Positions 28,738 to 38,344 are shown, counted from the first letter of the stretch. The stretch: 64,000 bases of DNA from Candidatus Gastranaerophilales bacterium (GCA_944325315.1 CALVAA010000005.1:49514-113513); one strand, 5' to 3'. The notes: a model not told the origin generated them from the sequence alone. Numbers and translations are program-made.

Positions 28738-31700
28738 ATGGCAGATAGTATTGAAATCAGATTAGACCAATTGACTCAGGCAATTAAGGGTTTGTATGCT
28801 AAATCATCAATGTCACAAGGAGAAATATATAACGCTCTTACCAGTTTGTCACAAAGATATGAGAATTTAACCAATATTTCAAGTGAAAAAATTGCAGCAA
28901 CTCTGGTCAATGAATTTAGAAAAACAATAGATTTGAAATACGGTCAAACCAATCAAATGGTTAAAGACCTTGAAAATTCTTTGAAAAGTTTTATGCAAAG
29001 TCAGCAAAGCCAGAATCCTAAAATGGCGGCTGAAATTGCAAAGTTGTTGTCCGACACAACGAATGCTTATGCAAAATTAAATTCGCAGGATTTAGCACTG
29101 CAAAAGATATTTAACAGCGTTGAAGAACAAAGGAACAATGATTCTTCAATGGAAATTGCCAAATTAAGCGAAAACTTTATGATATTTTCAAGAGGGTTTG
29201 AAAATATCACAGCTACATTAAACAAAAATTTTGCTGATTTTTTAAGCCAAATCAAACAAGGAAATTCAAAAGAAGATTTGCTTGAAGTTAAAGCGCAACT
29301 CGATACAATAGCCGGAAATGTCAATTCAATAATTTCTGCTATTTCTGTTATAGATACAAAATATCGTGATTTGACAGGCCTTATAGGAACAATCCACAAT
29401 AGAGAAAACATTTTTAATGATGCCCTAAGAGAAGTTCGTGGTCTTATCAATACAATTAATTCCCTAAAAGGTGATATAGCTTCAATTGATCCTAAAATTG
29501 AGCTTCAGAGCTTCAGTGTCGAAGTTAAAAACCAAATAGAGTCTTTGAACCGTGAAATTCAAAAAATAATTAACACTGCAGGCGATGCGGGAGTTAAAAC
29601 CGAAATTTACAATTTATCGGGAAATGTTACGGGAGTTTCTAATAATGTTCAGAGCTTAAGTGCAAATATAAACAACACAAGAGATGAATTGAAAAATTTG
29701 AGCTCAACTGTTCAGAACTTAGGCAGTGAGCTTAAAAATGTGCATAATTTAATCAATGACGAAATTCTTTATAAGTCTCGTGAGCACCAAGTTGAATATG
29801 AAAGATATTTAACCAGTGCAAAAGAAGATATTAAAACTCTTTTAATCGGGCTTACTTCATTTAAAAAAGACTTAAATGCAATCAATGAGGGAAACATTAA
29901 GATTCTTCAAGAGCCTATTGAAAAGGCGATGGAGGAGTTAAAAAATCAGGATTTAGGAAAAAATATTAAAGACCTGTCTGACAATTTGCGTGATATCACC
30001 CTTGAAATTCAATCTTCAATTCAAAACATGCAAACAAGTTTGAATGATATGAATTCGGTTTCAAGTATGCAAATTTTAACGCAAATATCCGAAGCGATCC
30101 CTACTATTTCAGATAAATTAGAAATTTTTAGAACCCATGTGGTCTCTGAAAACAGTGCGAATTTAGGACAAATAAAAACAAGCTTTTCCGAAGTCGTAGC
30201 TTCCGTTAAAGAGAATTTAGCCAATGCTATAGAAAGAATTCAAGACGATACAAAAACAATAAATATTGAAACTCTGGACACTTTAAAAGTAGACCTTCAA
30301 AGACTTTCGGATCATTTGGTTGATAGTGTTGAAGCGGTTAACGATAAGATTCAAAAGGAATTTGTTAACTACAGAGTTGACTTTCAAGAGTTTACAATCA
30401 AACAACAAGATAATGCCGATAAAATTACGGATAAATTAGCCTCTCTTGAGGTTGGTCTTGAAAATTTCAGCCAAGACACAATTGAAAAAATAAGTGATTC
30501 TATTTCAACGAACGCTGCCCATGCTCAAGATGTTTTAAATGAAATCAAAAGTGATATTTTAGAGAGTGTTGTTACAATTGATAAAACAAATAAAACATCT
30601 CTTTCTCAATTTGAACTTAAAATAGATAAACTTTTAGATAACTATATCGGTGCTGATTTAGATAATATTTTAGAAAAGAAATCTTTGAGAGAAACTGTTG
30701 TAGATATTGAGACAAAAATTGACAGAACAAATCTTCAACAAATTCATAACGCAAAAGAGCTTTTGGAAGAAATCCAATCAAGCGCTTCGAATCTTTCTAT
30801 GAAAATTGCAGCGCTTGAAGAGAGCAAAAACACCACAACTCTGGCAAATTCTGTTTCTAAAGTGTCTGAAAAAATTCAAGGTATTGAAGAATTTAATATT
30901 GAATTGTCGGATGAATTAAAAGAATTAAAAGAACAAATAGAACAAAAATTGAAAGATAATGTCCAAAAAATATCAGCTTTAATTGACAGGCCAAAAGATA
31001 CTTCGGATATTGATAAGCAGAATAATAATATTGATAATTTATCTAATAAGGTTCAAGAATATTTATCAAATTTTGAATATTTAAAAAGCAATATTTCTCA
31101 GGAAATTAAAGAAAATCTTCAAAGCGAATTTTCAAAGCTTGAAAATGCAATAAAAAAAATAAGAACATCTGATGAAAATTCCAATTATAGTTATACGCTT
31201 GAAGATGTCGAATCTGATTTAGCCAAAATCAGACTTTCTGTTGAAAAGTATGCTTTAAATGGCGACGATTTCAAAAATCTTTTTGAAAAAATCGTCGAAG
31301 TAAGAACAGTAGGTCTTGAAAATGTTAAAATAAACAGAGACGTTGAATCTGAGCTGGGGCATTTATCCGGTTGGTGCAAAGATGCCGTGAATAAAATTGA
31401 CGATTTGGCAGAAAGACTGGACCAAATGCAAAGCATTGGTTTTGAAGATATCAAAACAAGATTAGTCCAGAGCGAAAAGTCTAAAAATACGGTTATTGAA
31501 TTTAATACCAAGATTGAAAACGCTCTTAAGCTTTTAATTAAAAATTCTAAAATGCAAGATGAGCAAATAGCTTCTTTAAATAAAAGAATTGAAGTTTTAA
31601 CCCGTGCTCAATCAGAAAATTTTAATCCAAGTCAATTTATAGATATTTTTTACGAAAATATGACGCAGACAAAGATGCTTTCAAACAGAGTGGAAATTAT

Positions 31701-31764
31701 AGAAGACAAAATCAATTCTGTTCAAAATGCTCTTGAAAAACTTATAAGTTATGTTGAACAATAA
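28738..31764 (+). CDS. Very long coiled-coil protein of unknown function
   Basis: Not recognised. About 1009 residues, nearly all heptad-patterned helix rich in Leu, Ile, Lys, Glu, Asn and Ser, with few aromatic residues and no signal peptide or membrane segment. Repeated units of the kind LSxNINxxxDELKNLSSTVQNLG recur, recalling tropomyosin-, apolipoprotein- or filament-like proteins. The ATG at 28738 is used; a TTG at 28696 would add 14 residues. A purine-rich AAGGAGAAGG ends 15 bases upstream, a long spacing, so the start is not certain. It ends flush against the stop of the opposing rseP gene with no gap. Cytoskeletal or cell-shape role is possible but unproven. Confidence 0.8.
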   Translation: MADSIEIRLDQLTQAIKGLYAKSSMSQGEIYNALTSLSQRYENLTNISSEKIAATLVNEFRKTIDLKYGQTNQMVKDLENSLKSFMQSQQSQNPKMAAEIAKLLSDTTNAYAKLNSQDLALQKIFNSVEEQRNNDSSMEIAKLSENFMIFSRGFENITATLNKNFADFLSQIKQGNSKEDLLEVKAQLDTIAGNVNSIISAISVIDTKYRDLTGLIGTIHNRENIFNDALREVRGLINTINSLKGDIASIDPKIELQSFSVEVKNQIESLNREIQKIINTAGDAGVKTEIYNLSGNVTGVSNNVQSLSANINNTRDELKNLSSTVQNLGSELKNVHNLINDEILYKSREHQVEYERYLTSAKEDIKTLLIGLTSFKKDLNAINEGNIKILQEPIEKAMEELKNQDLGKNIKDLSDNLRDITLEIQSSIQNMQTSLNDMNSVSSMQILTQISEAIPTISDKLEIFRTHVVSENSANLGQIKTSFSEVVASVKENLANAIERIQDDTKTINIETLDTLKVDLQRLSDHLVDSVEAVNDKIQKEFVNYRVDFQEFTIKQQDNADKITDKLASLEVGLENFSQDTIEKISDSISTNAAHAQDVLNEIKSDILESVVTIDKTNKTSLSQFELKIDKLLDNYIGADLDNILEKKSLRETVVDIETKIDRTNLQQIHNAKELLEEIQSSASNLSMKIAALEESKNTTTLANSVSKVSEKIQGIEEFNIELSDELKELKEQIEQKLKDNVQKISALIDRPKDTSDIDKQNNNIDNLSNKVQEYLSNFEYLKSNISQEIKENLQSEFSKLENAIKKIRTSDENSNYSYTLEDVESDLAKIRLSVEKYALNGDDFKNLFEKIVEVRTVGLENVKINRDVESELGHLSGWCKDAVNKIDDLAERLDQMQSIGFEDIKTRLVQSEKSKNTVIEFNTKIENALKLLIKNSKMQDEQIASLNKRIEVLTRAQSENFNPSQFIDIFYENMTQTKMLSNRVEIIEDKINSVQNALEKLISYVEQ

Positions 31765-33165
31765 TTAAAATTTCTTTGTAACAAGTGCAAAGATGTCATT
31801 GTAACATATGCTTATCATAAGAATAATTAAGAGCATAAAGAAAAAGTTGTTTATTTTTTCACTCAATTCCTTATTTGGTTTTTTACCTGTAAGTTTTTCG
31901 ATAATCAAAAACATAACATGACCGCCATCAAGAGCCGGTATCGGAAGAAAATTCATTATAGCAAGGTTTATACTAATCATTGCCGTGAGCAAAATTCCAT
32001 TTAGCATTCCTTTTGATGCTATAATATCCCCTCCTACTTTTACAACCGCAATTACACCATGCATATCCGAAGCGCTCACTTTGCCGCTGACTAATTGCCA
32101 TAGACTGAATAGCATTGTTGAAGTTGTTGTATATATATAATCAAAAGATTTCACAATAATATCTTTTGGTGTTTTAGTAGGTGTGTAGATATCTTCTGCT
32201 TTAAGAAGGATTCCCAATAAACCCTGTTTTTGAACAATAATGTTTCGAATTATGATTTCTTTTCCTTCTCTTATAAATTTAATATTAAGAGGTTTATAAG
32301 TATCCGAAAGCGCAATTGCAACATCTTTTAAAGATGTATTTGTATTGAATGTGTGTGTTTTTTTAGAGTATAGTTCGTTTCTTAAATTCGTCTGAATTTC
32401 GTTTAATTCAACACCGTCTTTTTTGTATTTTTCGAGTCCCAAAAGAACATTTTTATTTACATTAAGAGGATTTTCCGGTTTTGTTTCAGGTAAGGCAAGT
32501 GTCTGCCCTTTTTTTATTTCGTCTTTAATCGTGGGATTCAATTTTTTTAATTCTTTTAAATTTTCTTCTATGAGGCTTTCTTGTGCATAGTCATCAAAAA
32601 GTTTTGAGTTTTTTGCAAAGAATATTAGTTGGTATAATGAGTTAATTTTTTGTGAGTTTATTTCATCAAACTTATCCCCTTGTTTAACTCCAAGGGCTTC
32701 AGCATTTGAAGTAACCTCTTTGCTGAATGAACTTACATAAATGTTTTGTGCGGAAGCCGGCAGTTTTTGGTAGTATATTGCACAAAAAACCACAAGAATG
32801 ACTGCAAAAACGATATTCATTAAAACACCTGCGCTTACCACAAAAAACTTTTGCGCTATTGTTTTATTTTCGTACAATTCATCAGAATCACCAGGCAATA
32901 TTTCATCTTCTTCTATATCGCTATCTTTTTTTTCTTCTTGAAAATTTTTTTCATCGTCTGCAAAAGAAACATAACCTCCGAATAAAAAAGCGTGGATATA
33001 AAATGTTGTTTTTCCTAATTTAAAAAGCTTCCAGCCAGGGCCTATAGGCATCCCTATGCCGAATCTTGTAACTCTTATCCCGCATATTCTTGCTGCAATG
33101 AAGTGTCCTATTTCGTGTACTAAGATAAGAAGGCTTATCAATAAAATCATTATAATTTGGTTCAT
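31765..33165 (-). CDS. rseP: RseP-type site-2 membrane metalloprotease (M50)
   Basis: An intramembrane zinc protease. HEIGH lies at about residues 17-21 in the first membrane helix, and the second metal ligand is in FLPIPALDGGH near 410. The region between holds a PDZ-like segment (LGVKQGDKFDEINSQ) and a larger insert (about 180-330) of low complexity, making it 466 residues, a little longer than usual. AAGAGGA precedes the ATG. Upstream by 18 bases is an acidic coiled-coil gene. Confidence 0.9.
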   Translation of the reverse strand: MNQIIMILLISLLILVHEIGHFIAARICGIRVTRFGIGMPIGPGWKLFKLGKTTFYIHAFLFGGYVSFADDEKNFQEEKKDSDIEEDEILPGDSDELYENKTIAQKFFVVSAGVLMNIVFAVILVVFCAIYYQKLPASAQNIYVSSFSKEVTSNAEALGVKQGDKFDEINSQKINSLYQLIFFAKNSKLFDDYAQESLIEENLKELKKLNPTIKDEIKKGQTLALPETKPENPLNVNKNVLLGLEKYKKDGVELNEIQTNLRNELYSKKTHTFNTNTSLKDVAIALSDTYKPLNIKFIREGKEIIIRNIIVQKQGLLGILLKAEDIYTPTKTPKDIIVKSFDYIYTTTSTMLFSLWQLVSGKVSASDMHGVIAVVKVGGDIIASKGMLNGILLTAMISINLAIMNFLPIPALDGGHVMFLIIEKLTGKKPNKELSEKINNFFFMLLIILMISICYNDIFALVTKKF

Positions 33166-33183
33166 AAATTCCTCTTTTGAATA

Positions 33184-34194
33184 TTATTTTCCGGGGTTAA
33201 CTTTTTTGTAGAGACCGAATATACTTGGTTTGTAAGAGTTTAAGTTTTTATTTGACTCAGCTAAAAGTAAGCGAAGTTTTTTGTTTTGTTCTTCCAAATC
33301 TTTTGTTCTGTTTTCGAGTCTTTTGTTTTGTTCTTTAATCTCGGCTAACTGCGCTGCGCTTTTAGCGTCTGTGGAACAAATAGCGCTTACATGTTTTGCG
33401 ATTTTTTTTGCCATTGTTCTTGCAATCATATTAAGCGTGCGTTCCGATATATCTAACTTAAATTCGTTGTTTTTGGGCGTAAGATCAACATTTTTTTTAG
33501 ATAGTTCAGAAACAACATATTCTCTAAATTTTTCCTGAGCTTCAAGAGATTCGGAAAGTAAGCTGATATCATCAAAATCATTATTTTCTTCGTTTGGAGG
33601 AATAATTTCAGGAACGGTAATAGGAGTTATTTCGGGCGGAAAATTTTGATTAGAAGAAAGTGCGCCTTCCAATATTCCTATTTTGTTTTCTTGTTTCGGT
33701 GTTTCGACTTCTGCGGGTTGTTCTGCCTTAGGTTTTGCACCTGCGCTTGAAAAGATGCTTTCGGGTACATCTTCTTGAATTTTGTCTATAAGAGGAGTGC
33801 CGTCCGAAAGCGAAATTTCTTTTAATATTGAATTAGTTTCACTGTCATCAATTTTAAAATCGTCTTCTTGTATGTTGAGTTTTTCTTCTTCATCCGGAGT
33901 TGTTTCGCTTTTTTCTTGTTCTATTGTTGTTTGAAAAGTTTCCTGTTTTTGAACTTCTTTTTCATCTTGCTTTTGAGGTTCTTGGACTTCATCTTCTTTT
34001 TCTTGGTTAAACAGGTTGGACAAAACTAAATCCAGAGCATTTTTGTCGTAAAATTCACTTCCTTGTTCGTCTTCAAAAATTGCTTCCACTTTCCATTTTT
34101 CAAAAAAAGTGTCAAGAGTATACGCATCAATAAAATAACCTCTTGAAGCTAAATTTTGCAGTATTTCATTTTTTGTATATACATTTGATGCCAT
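33184..34194 (-). CDS. Acidic coiled-coil protein, unknown function
   Basis: Not recognised. The first 60 residues (NEILQNLASRGYFIDAYTL) form a compact domain. A long Glu/Gln/Pro-rich disordered stretch (about 65-230) follows. The last 100 residues are a coiled coil (LAEIKEQNKRLENRTKDLEE, then a NKKLRLLLAESNK stretch). No signal peptide or membrane segment. It is probably cotranscribed with rseP. There is no clear ribosome binding site; TATAAT lies 15 bases before the ATG. Confidence 0.7.
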   Translation of the reverse strand: MASNVYTKNEILQNLASRGYFIDAYTLDTFFEKWKVEAIFEDEQGSEFYDKNALDLVLSNLFNQEKEDEVQEPQKQDEKEVQKQETFQTTIEQEKSETTPDEEEKLNIQEDDFKIDDSETNSILKEISLSDGTPLIDKIQEDVPESIFSSAGAKPKAEQPAEVETPKQENKIGILEGALSSNQNFPPEITPITVPEIIPPNEENNDFDDISLLSESLEAQEKFREYVVSELSKKNVDLTPKNNEFKLDISERTLNMIARTMAKKIAKHVSAICSTDAKSAAQLAEIKEQNKRLENRTKDLEEQNKKLRLLLAESNKNLNSYKPSIFGLYKKVNPGK

Positions 34195-34253
34195 AGTGAA
34201 TCTAAAATTATTATACGAAAAAGTTTATATTGAGTAAAGTTAACAAAAAAGAA

Positions 34254-34270
34254 GCCTCTTGTTAAGAGGC
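34254..34270 (-). terminator. Terminator after the AMIN-like gene... upstream of the acidic coiled-coil gene
   Basis: A perfect seven-base stem (GCCTCTT / AAGAGGC) with a three-base loop is followed on the minus strand by TTCTTTTTTGTT. It ends the leftward transcript of the gene at 34293-35474, so the downstream acidic coiled-coil gene and rseP need their own promoter. Confidence 0.85.
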
Positions 34271-34292
34271 AATTTATTGGTTGAGTATTATA

Positions 34293-35474
34293 TTAAATCG
34301 ATTGTTTTGCTTTTGTAATGGAATTTTTTAAGCCATTTGCAAGGTCTCCCCTGCCTGATTGTTCATATATTTTTGTAACGGATTCTAAAAATTTCATATT
34401 AGGTTTTAATTCTGTTTTTTTAGTATTATTCAGTGTACTTGTACTTTTCCTTTGAATATACGGGCTTGTGAATTCTGTTTTTGGATTTAGTTTTGGCCTT
34501 GGCGGAATTTGTATGGAGTCTTTTTTAATTTTAATTACTTCCTGGTCAAGATAGGGATTTTTATTGGTTTTTTGGTACTGATTAATAGCAATTCCTTTTT
34601 TAATTGCATCTATATTAATACTTTTGGGCTTATAATTACCTTTGTATTTGTTTTCAATATAGTTTTGATATTTTTGGTGTGCTTTGTTTAATTCTTGTTG
34701 AGCTAATAAAAGGGCTTTTTGTCTGTTGTTTATATCGTTAAAGTTTTCTTTTTCCTGATATTTTGTTTTGTTTTGTTTTGTTTTAGGTTCGATATTATTA
34801 TTTAAATAATTGCTGTTAAGCCCTATAAGCGGCTCTGTGTCTTGGGATAGTTTTTTAGCAATGCTTTTTGCAACAACTGCAATAATAATACTAAGGAAAA
34901 GAAAAATTAAAACTATGCCGCCGCTTCCGTTTTTCAGTTCTTCTAAAATTGATGTTCCAAGATGAGACAAATTGAATGAATTGTCATCCCAAGCTTGAAT
35001 ATCTTCTTGATTTTCAAGGTCTGATGAATAGTGTGTAGGTTTGTAGTCGCTTATTGGGCGGTTGATTACTACTTTTTTTTCCGGTTCTTTAGACAAATCA
35101 AAAAGAGAATTTACAAAAACAAGCTCTGTATTTTTTGCGTTTTTTCCTTCAACATATATTCTTACTTTGTTTCTATCCAGTTGTTTTACAACAACGTTAT
35201 CAATATTTGAAACATCATCGTATATTGTTCCGATATTGGATGCTAATGTTGAATTTTTTAAATCAAAATATATACTTTCGTCATTTTCAATTCTTGCTTT
35301 ATAGCTTACTTGTTGCGTTGAATCAATATTTAATTCGTATGCGTCAGAATTATCTTTGGCTTTTGAAATCACAACTGATGAAATAATGTTTTGTTCGGCA
35401 TGTGCTGAATTTATTGCACAGAAAAATAAAGCAATAAATGATATAATACTGAATGTTTTTTTAAAACGACTCAT
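34293..35474 (-). CDS. Exported protein with AMIN-like domain and one membrane segment
   Basis: A signal peptide (ISFIALFFCAINSAHA) is followed by about 100 residues resembling an AMIN domain, a beta-strand fold that localises cell-wall proteins: SVVISKAKDNSDAYELNI, then an IYFDLKN segment and VRIYVEGKN. A membrane helix at about 190-212 (GGIVLIFLFLSIIIAVVA) separates it from a cytoplasmic, Lys/Asn/Gln-rich tail. GGAGAG precedes the ATG by seven bases. AMIN assignment is from pattern only. It may anchor an envelope complex such as a pilus or peptidoglycan machine. Confidence 0.65.
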   Translation of the reverse strand: MSRFKKTFSIISFIALFFCAINSAHAEQNIISSVVISKAKDNSDAYELNIDSTQQVSYKARIENDESIYFDLKNSTLASNIGTIYDDVSNIDNVVVKQLDRNKVRIYVEGKNAKNTELVFVNSLFDLSKEPEKKVVINRPISDYKPTHYSSDLENQEDIQAWDDNSFNLSHLGTSILEELKNGSGGIVLIFLFLSIIIAVVAKSIAKKLSQDTEPLIGLNSNYLNNNIEPKTKQNKTKYQEKENFNDINNRQKALLLAQQELNKAHQKYQNYIENKYKGNYKPKSINIDAIKKGIAINQYQKTNKNPYLDQEVIKIKKDSIQIPPRPKLNPKTEFTSPYIQRKSTSTLNNTKKTELKPNMKFLESVTKIYEQSGRGDLANGLKNSITKAKQSI

Positions 35475-35498
35475 CTAAATACTCTCCAATAAAACTTC

Positions 35499-35523
35499 AA
35501 GTCTATAGTATGATAATAGACTT
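35499..35523 (-). terminator. Probable terminator after ribH
   Basis: Eight-base arms (AAGTCTAT / ATAGACTT) surround a nine-base loop 55 bases after the ribH stop. On the minus strand GAAGTTTTATT follows; the plus strand has a better T-run (TTTATTTTTT) but no gene feeds it. Confidence 0.5.
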
Positions 35524-35577
35524 TTTATTTTTTGAAGGCATTAGTCGTTGGATTGTTTTTGATAAAAATTTCTAAAT

Positions 35578-36051
35578 CTAAAGATTGATTTTTTTAATTA
35601 CATTTGCCATTTCAATTGCTGCCTGAGCGCATTGAGAACCTTTGTTTCCTGCTTTTGTGCCGGCTCTTTCTATTGCTTGTTCTATTGTATCGCAAGTTAA
35701 TACTCCAAATAAAACAGGAACTTCAGAGTTCATTGAAACTGAAGCTATTCCTTTTGAAAGTTCTGCGCAAACATAATCGTAATGGTCGGTTGAACCTTTT
35801 ATTATTGCACCGAGTGTTACAATTGCAGCATATTTTTTCTTATTCGCCATAAGTTTAGCTGTCAAAGGAATTTCAAAAGCCCCGGGAGTATAGACTACAT
35901 CTATATTTTCTTCTTTAACATTTAACCTTTTGAAGGTGTCAATTGCGCCTTGCAAAAGTTTATTTCCGATAAAATCGTTAAAACGTCCTATTACAATGCA
36001 AAATCTGTCATTATCGCTTGCGTATAAATTACCTTCAAAAGTGTTAACCAT
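35578..36051 (-). CDS. ribH: 6,7-dimethyl-8-ribityllumazine synthase
   Basis: Penultimate enzyme of riboflavin synthesis, forming an icosahedral or pentameric shell. Motifs: [20 protein letters not shown] (about 57-65), [15 protein letters not shown] (about 83-97) with the conserved His, and [20 protein letters not shown] near the end. The 157 residues are typical. AAAAGGAG stands seven bases before the ATG. No FMN riboswitch structure is seen in the 51 bases after prmC. Other rib genes are not present in the window. Confidence 0.94.
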   Translation of the reverse strand: MVNTFEGNLYASDNDRFCIVIGRFNDFIGNKLLQGAIDTFKRLNVKEENIDVVYTPGAFEIPLTAKLMANKKKYAAIVTLGAIIKGSTDHYDYVCAELSKGIASVSMNSEVPVLFGVLTCDTIEQAIERAGTKAGNKGSQCAQAAIEMANVIKKINL

Positions 36052-36102
36052 TTTTCTCTCCTTTTAAAAAAATATTATCATAAATACTGTTTTTTATAAA
36101 GG

Positions 36103-36945
36103 CTATTTAATTTGAGCACATATTACTCTATCTATATTGGATAAATCTTTTGTAATTTTTATATTTTTAAAGTCGTTTTGAAGCATGTCTTTAATTAAAC
36201 AACTTTGCCCAATTCCGCATTCAAGTGCTAAAAATCCATCTTTTTTAAGAAAATTCGGTGCATCTTTTATAATTTTTTTATAAAATTCAACTCCGTCTTT
36301 ATCATTTGCAAAAAGTGCCGGATGGGGGTCAAAATCTTTTACTTCTTTTTGTAAATTTTCTTTTTCCGATACAGGTATATAAGGAGGGTTTGATACTATA
36401 AGATCAAATTTTTCAAAGTTTCTTATTGATGAAAAAATATCTGATTTTCTTAATATTATTTTTCTTGTTAAATTTAATCTGTTTACATTCTCAAGTGCGG
36501 TTCTGATAGCATCAAAACTAATATCTGTTCCCAAGATTTCAATTTCTTTGTTTTGCAGTTTTTTTGCTAATGCACAGGAAATTATACCCGAACCTATTCC
36601 AATATCCAGAATATCTATTTTATTTTTTAAATTTTTAATACACTCATAAGCTTCCAATACCAGTATTTCGGTTTCATCTCTCGGGATTAGAACATCTTTA
36701 TTTACAATGTATTTTTCACCCATAAAATTTGTATAACCAATTAAGTGTTGAATAGGAGCTTTTGAATCGGCTCTTTTTTGCGCAAGTTTTAAAATTTCTT
36801 CTTCTTTTTCGATTTTATCCAGCAAAATAAGTTTTTCAAGGCTTAACCCTGAAATTTCTTCAACAATGATAAGTGCTTCTTTTTTGTATTCTTCAATACC
36901 TGCCTGTTTTAAAATTTTTTCGACTTTTTTAATTGTTTTATTCAT
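36103..36945 (-). CDS. prmC: PrmC, release-factor glutamine methyltransferase
   Basis: Methylates the GGQ glutamine of peptide-chain release factors. SAM-binding GIGSGII (about 115-121) and the catalytic NPPYIPVSE (about 183-191) are present. The ATG at 36945 is chosen; a TTG at 36954 is in frame and adds three residues. The gene overlaps the upstream gene by eight bases (ATGAATAA). The pairing with prfA common elsewhere is not seen here. Confidence 0.92.
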   Translation of the reverse strand: MNKTIKKVEKILKQAGIEEYKKEALIIVEEISGLSLEKLILLDKIEKEEEILKLAQKRADSKAPIQHLIGYTNFMGEKYIVNKDVLIPRDETEILVLEAYECIKNLKNKIDILDIGIGSGIISCALAKKLQNKEIEILGTDISFDAIRTALENVNRLNLTRKIILRKSDIFSSIRNFEKFDLIVSNPPYIPVSEKENLQKEVKDFDPHPALFANDKDGVEFYKKIIKDAPNFLKKDGFLALECGIGQSCLIKDMLQNDFKNIKITKDLSNIDRVICAQIK

Positions 36946-37423
36946 TTTTTTCAAGTATTTCCATTATCCAATCCCTTAAGTCCAATCTTGAAGCGTCTTT
37001 TGTATCTTTTTTTTCAATATTATGCGCTTTTGTAATTTTTTCATAGTAAAAAAGCTGTTTTTTGGTTGGTTTAAGCTTAGACATTTTATATTCGCTTGCT
37101 TTTTTTCTTTGAATTTTTATAAGTTCTTTTTGTTTTTCTAAATATGGCTCAATAAGTTTTTTTTGCTCAATTTCAAAAAAACAATAATCAATATATTTTT
37201 TTATTTCAGATAAAAATTTATCACTTTCAAGATAATCTTTGACAAATTCAAAATGCGGATTATTGATATCAAGATAATATTTTTCATCTTCTAAAAATTT
37301 AAATGCAATGTCATCTGTATTTTGAGTTTTGAATTTTTTTGCATAAGACTTCAAAGTTCCTAAAAGTTGGGACTTTTGCCGAGGTGTTAAATATAAAAAG
37401 AGAGAATTTTTAATATTTTGCAT
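36938..37423 (-). CDS. Unknown basic, helical protein upstream of prmC
   Basis: Not recognised. 161 residues, Lys-rich (pI high), almost all helical, no signal peptide. It begins immediately after the stop of a 54-codon gene (TAA then ATG) and overlaps prmC by eight bases, so the three are one translationally coupled unit. A YLTPRQKSQLLGTL segment near the N-terminus recalls a helix-turn-helix start but is too short to assign. Confidence 0.7.
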   Translation of the reverse strand: MQNIKNSLFLYLTPRQKSQLLGTLKSYAKKFKTQNTDDIAFKFLEDEKYYLDINNPHFEFVKDYLESDKFLSEIKKYIDYCFFEIEQKKLIEPYLEKQKELIKIQRKKASEYKMSKLKPTKKQLFYYEKITKAHNIEKKDTKDASRLDLRDWIMEILEKNE

Positions 37424-37588
37424 TTATAATAAGTCTTTTGGATTAATGTCTTTTTTTGTTTTTTGAAAAGCAAGAAATTTAGCTTTAATCGGATTTTGAA
37501 CAGCAATATTTTCAAAGATTAAAGCATTTTTTTGTGCTTTTTTTTCAATTTCTTTTTCTTTTAAATATCTTATCTTGTCTTTTTCCAT
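37424..37588 (-). CDS. Small Lys-rich protein, 54 residues, leaderless start
   Basis: An ATG-to-TAA frame of 54 codons starting MEKDKIRYLKEKEIEKKAQ and ending NPKDLL. The coding evidence is indirect: its TAA abuts the next ATG (TAAATG), typical of coupled genes, and TGT-TATAAT ends six bases before its ATG, as at other leaderless starts in the window. No ribosome binding site. Function unknown. It could instead be an untranslated 5' region, so confidence is moderate. Confidence 0.55.
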   Translation of the reverse strand: MEKDKIRYLKEKEIEKKAQKNALIFENIAVQNPIKAKFLAFQKTKKDINPKDLL

Positions 37589-37594
37589 AGTTAA

Positions 37595-37603
37595 ATTATA
37601 ACA
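37595..37603 (-). promoter_or_regulatory. Extended -10 promoter, leaderless geometry
   Basis: On the minus strand TGT followed by a perfect TATAAT and six bases (TTAACT) leads to the ATG at 37588. Confidence 0.6.
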
Positions 37604-37648
37604 TTAATCTCTCTTAAAATAATAAAGTATTTTTACTGTTTAAAATTG

Positions 37649-38344
37649 CTATTCAACCGGATATTTGTCAGTGCCGATTTTTTTGAAAATCCAACCGTCT
37701 TTTGCAATTTTTTGAGCACATGTATCCCCTGAATTATATTTTGAGCATCTTTGATCTACGATTTCATCGCTTGCTTCATATCCGTAGGGCGCAAATGTAC
37801 CGTTAGAATAAAAACCAAACATAAAAACATCGTATCCGAGCTTGTTTTCTCCGTCTTTATTGTCGACATCCACAACTAAAATCCCGCAAAGATTGTTTTT
37901 GATTTCAGGATTACATGTTCCCGTTGTTTTTAGTGCTATGTGAACATTATTTTTCCCTACAAGCGCTCTTGCAAATTCATTATCACGTCTGAAATTGGTG
38001 TAATCCTCACCATCAAGCGTCATAAAGCCTCCTACACAGTATAAGGGTTTTTCTTTGCACATTGTGTGTTTTTCAAAAACCGGAAGAATATATTTTCTTA
38101 ATATCGCTTCATTTGCAAACTCGTTGTCTTTATAATTCCATGGCCAAGCGCCTATGGGTTCGTCGTAGCCTTTATACATTTGGGCCATTTCGCCAAGTTT
38201 TTCATTTATATCTTTTAGAATGAAAATGGTTTTATCTTTTTTCGAAAAATTGCCGTTTAATGAAGCGGATAATCCGCTTATCAGGATAAGCACACAGATT
38301 GTAACCAAAAGCTCCATCAAGCTGAATGAGTGCAATTTTTTCAT
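37649..38344 (-). CDS. Prepilin-like (type IV pilin / pseudopilin) protein
   Basis: An N-terminal segment of type IV prepilin kind: a short basic leader (MKKLHS), then FSLMELLVTICVLILISG with Glu at mature position 5 and a 20-residue hydrophobic helix. The residue before the predicted cut is Ser, where Gly is usual. The 231-residue body has at least six cysteines (two pairs likely bonded). It may be a minor pilin or a pseudopilin working with PilT encoded at 49 kb. TATAAA ends eight bases before the ATG and no ribosome binding site is clear. Confidence 0.72.
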   Translation of the reverse strand: MKKLHSFSLMELLVTICVLILISGLSASLNGNFSKKDKTIFILKDINEKLGEMAQMYKGYDEPIGAWPWNYKDNEFANEAILRKYILPVFEKHTMCKEKPLYCVGGFMTLDGEDYTNFRRDNEFARALVGKNNVHIALKTTGTCNPEIKNNLCGILVVDVDNKDGENKLGYDVFMFGFYSNGTFAPYGYEASDEIVDQRCSKYNSGDTCAQKIAKDGWIFKKIGTDKYPVE

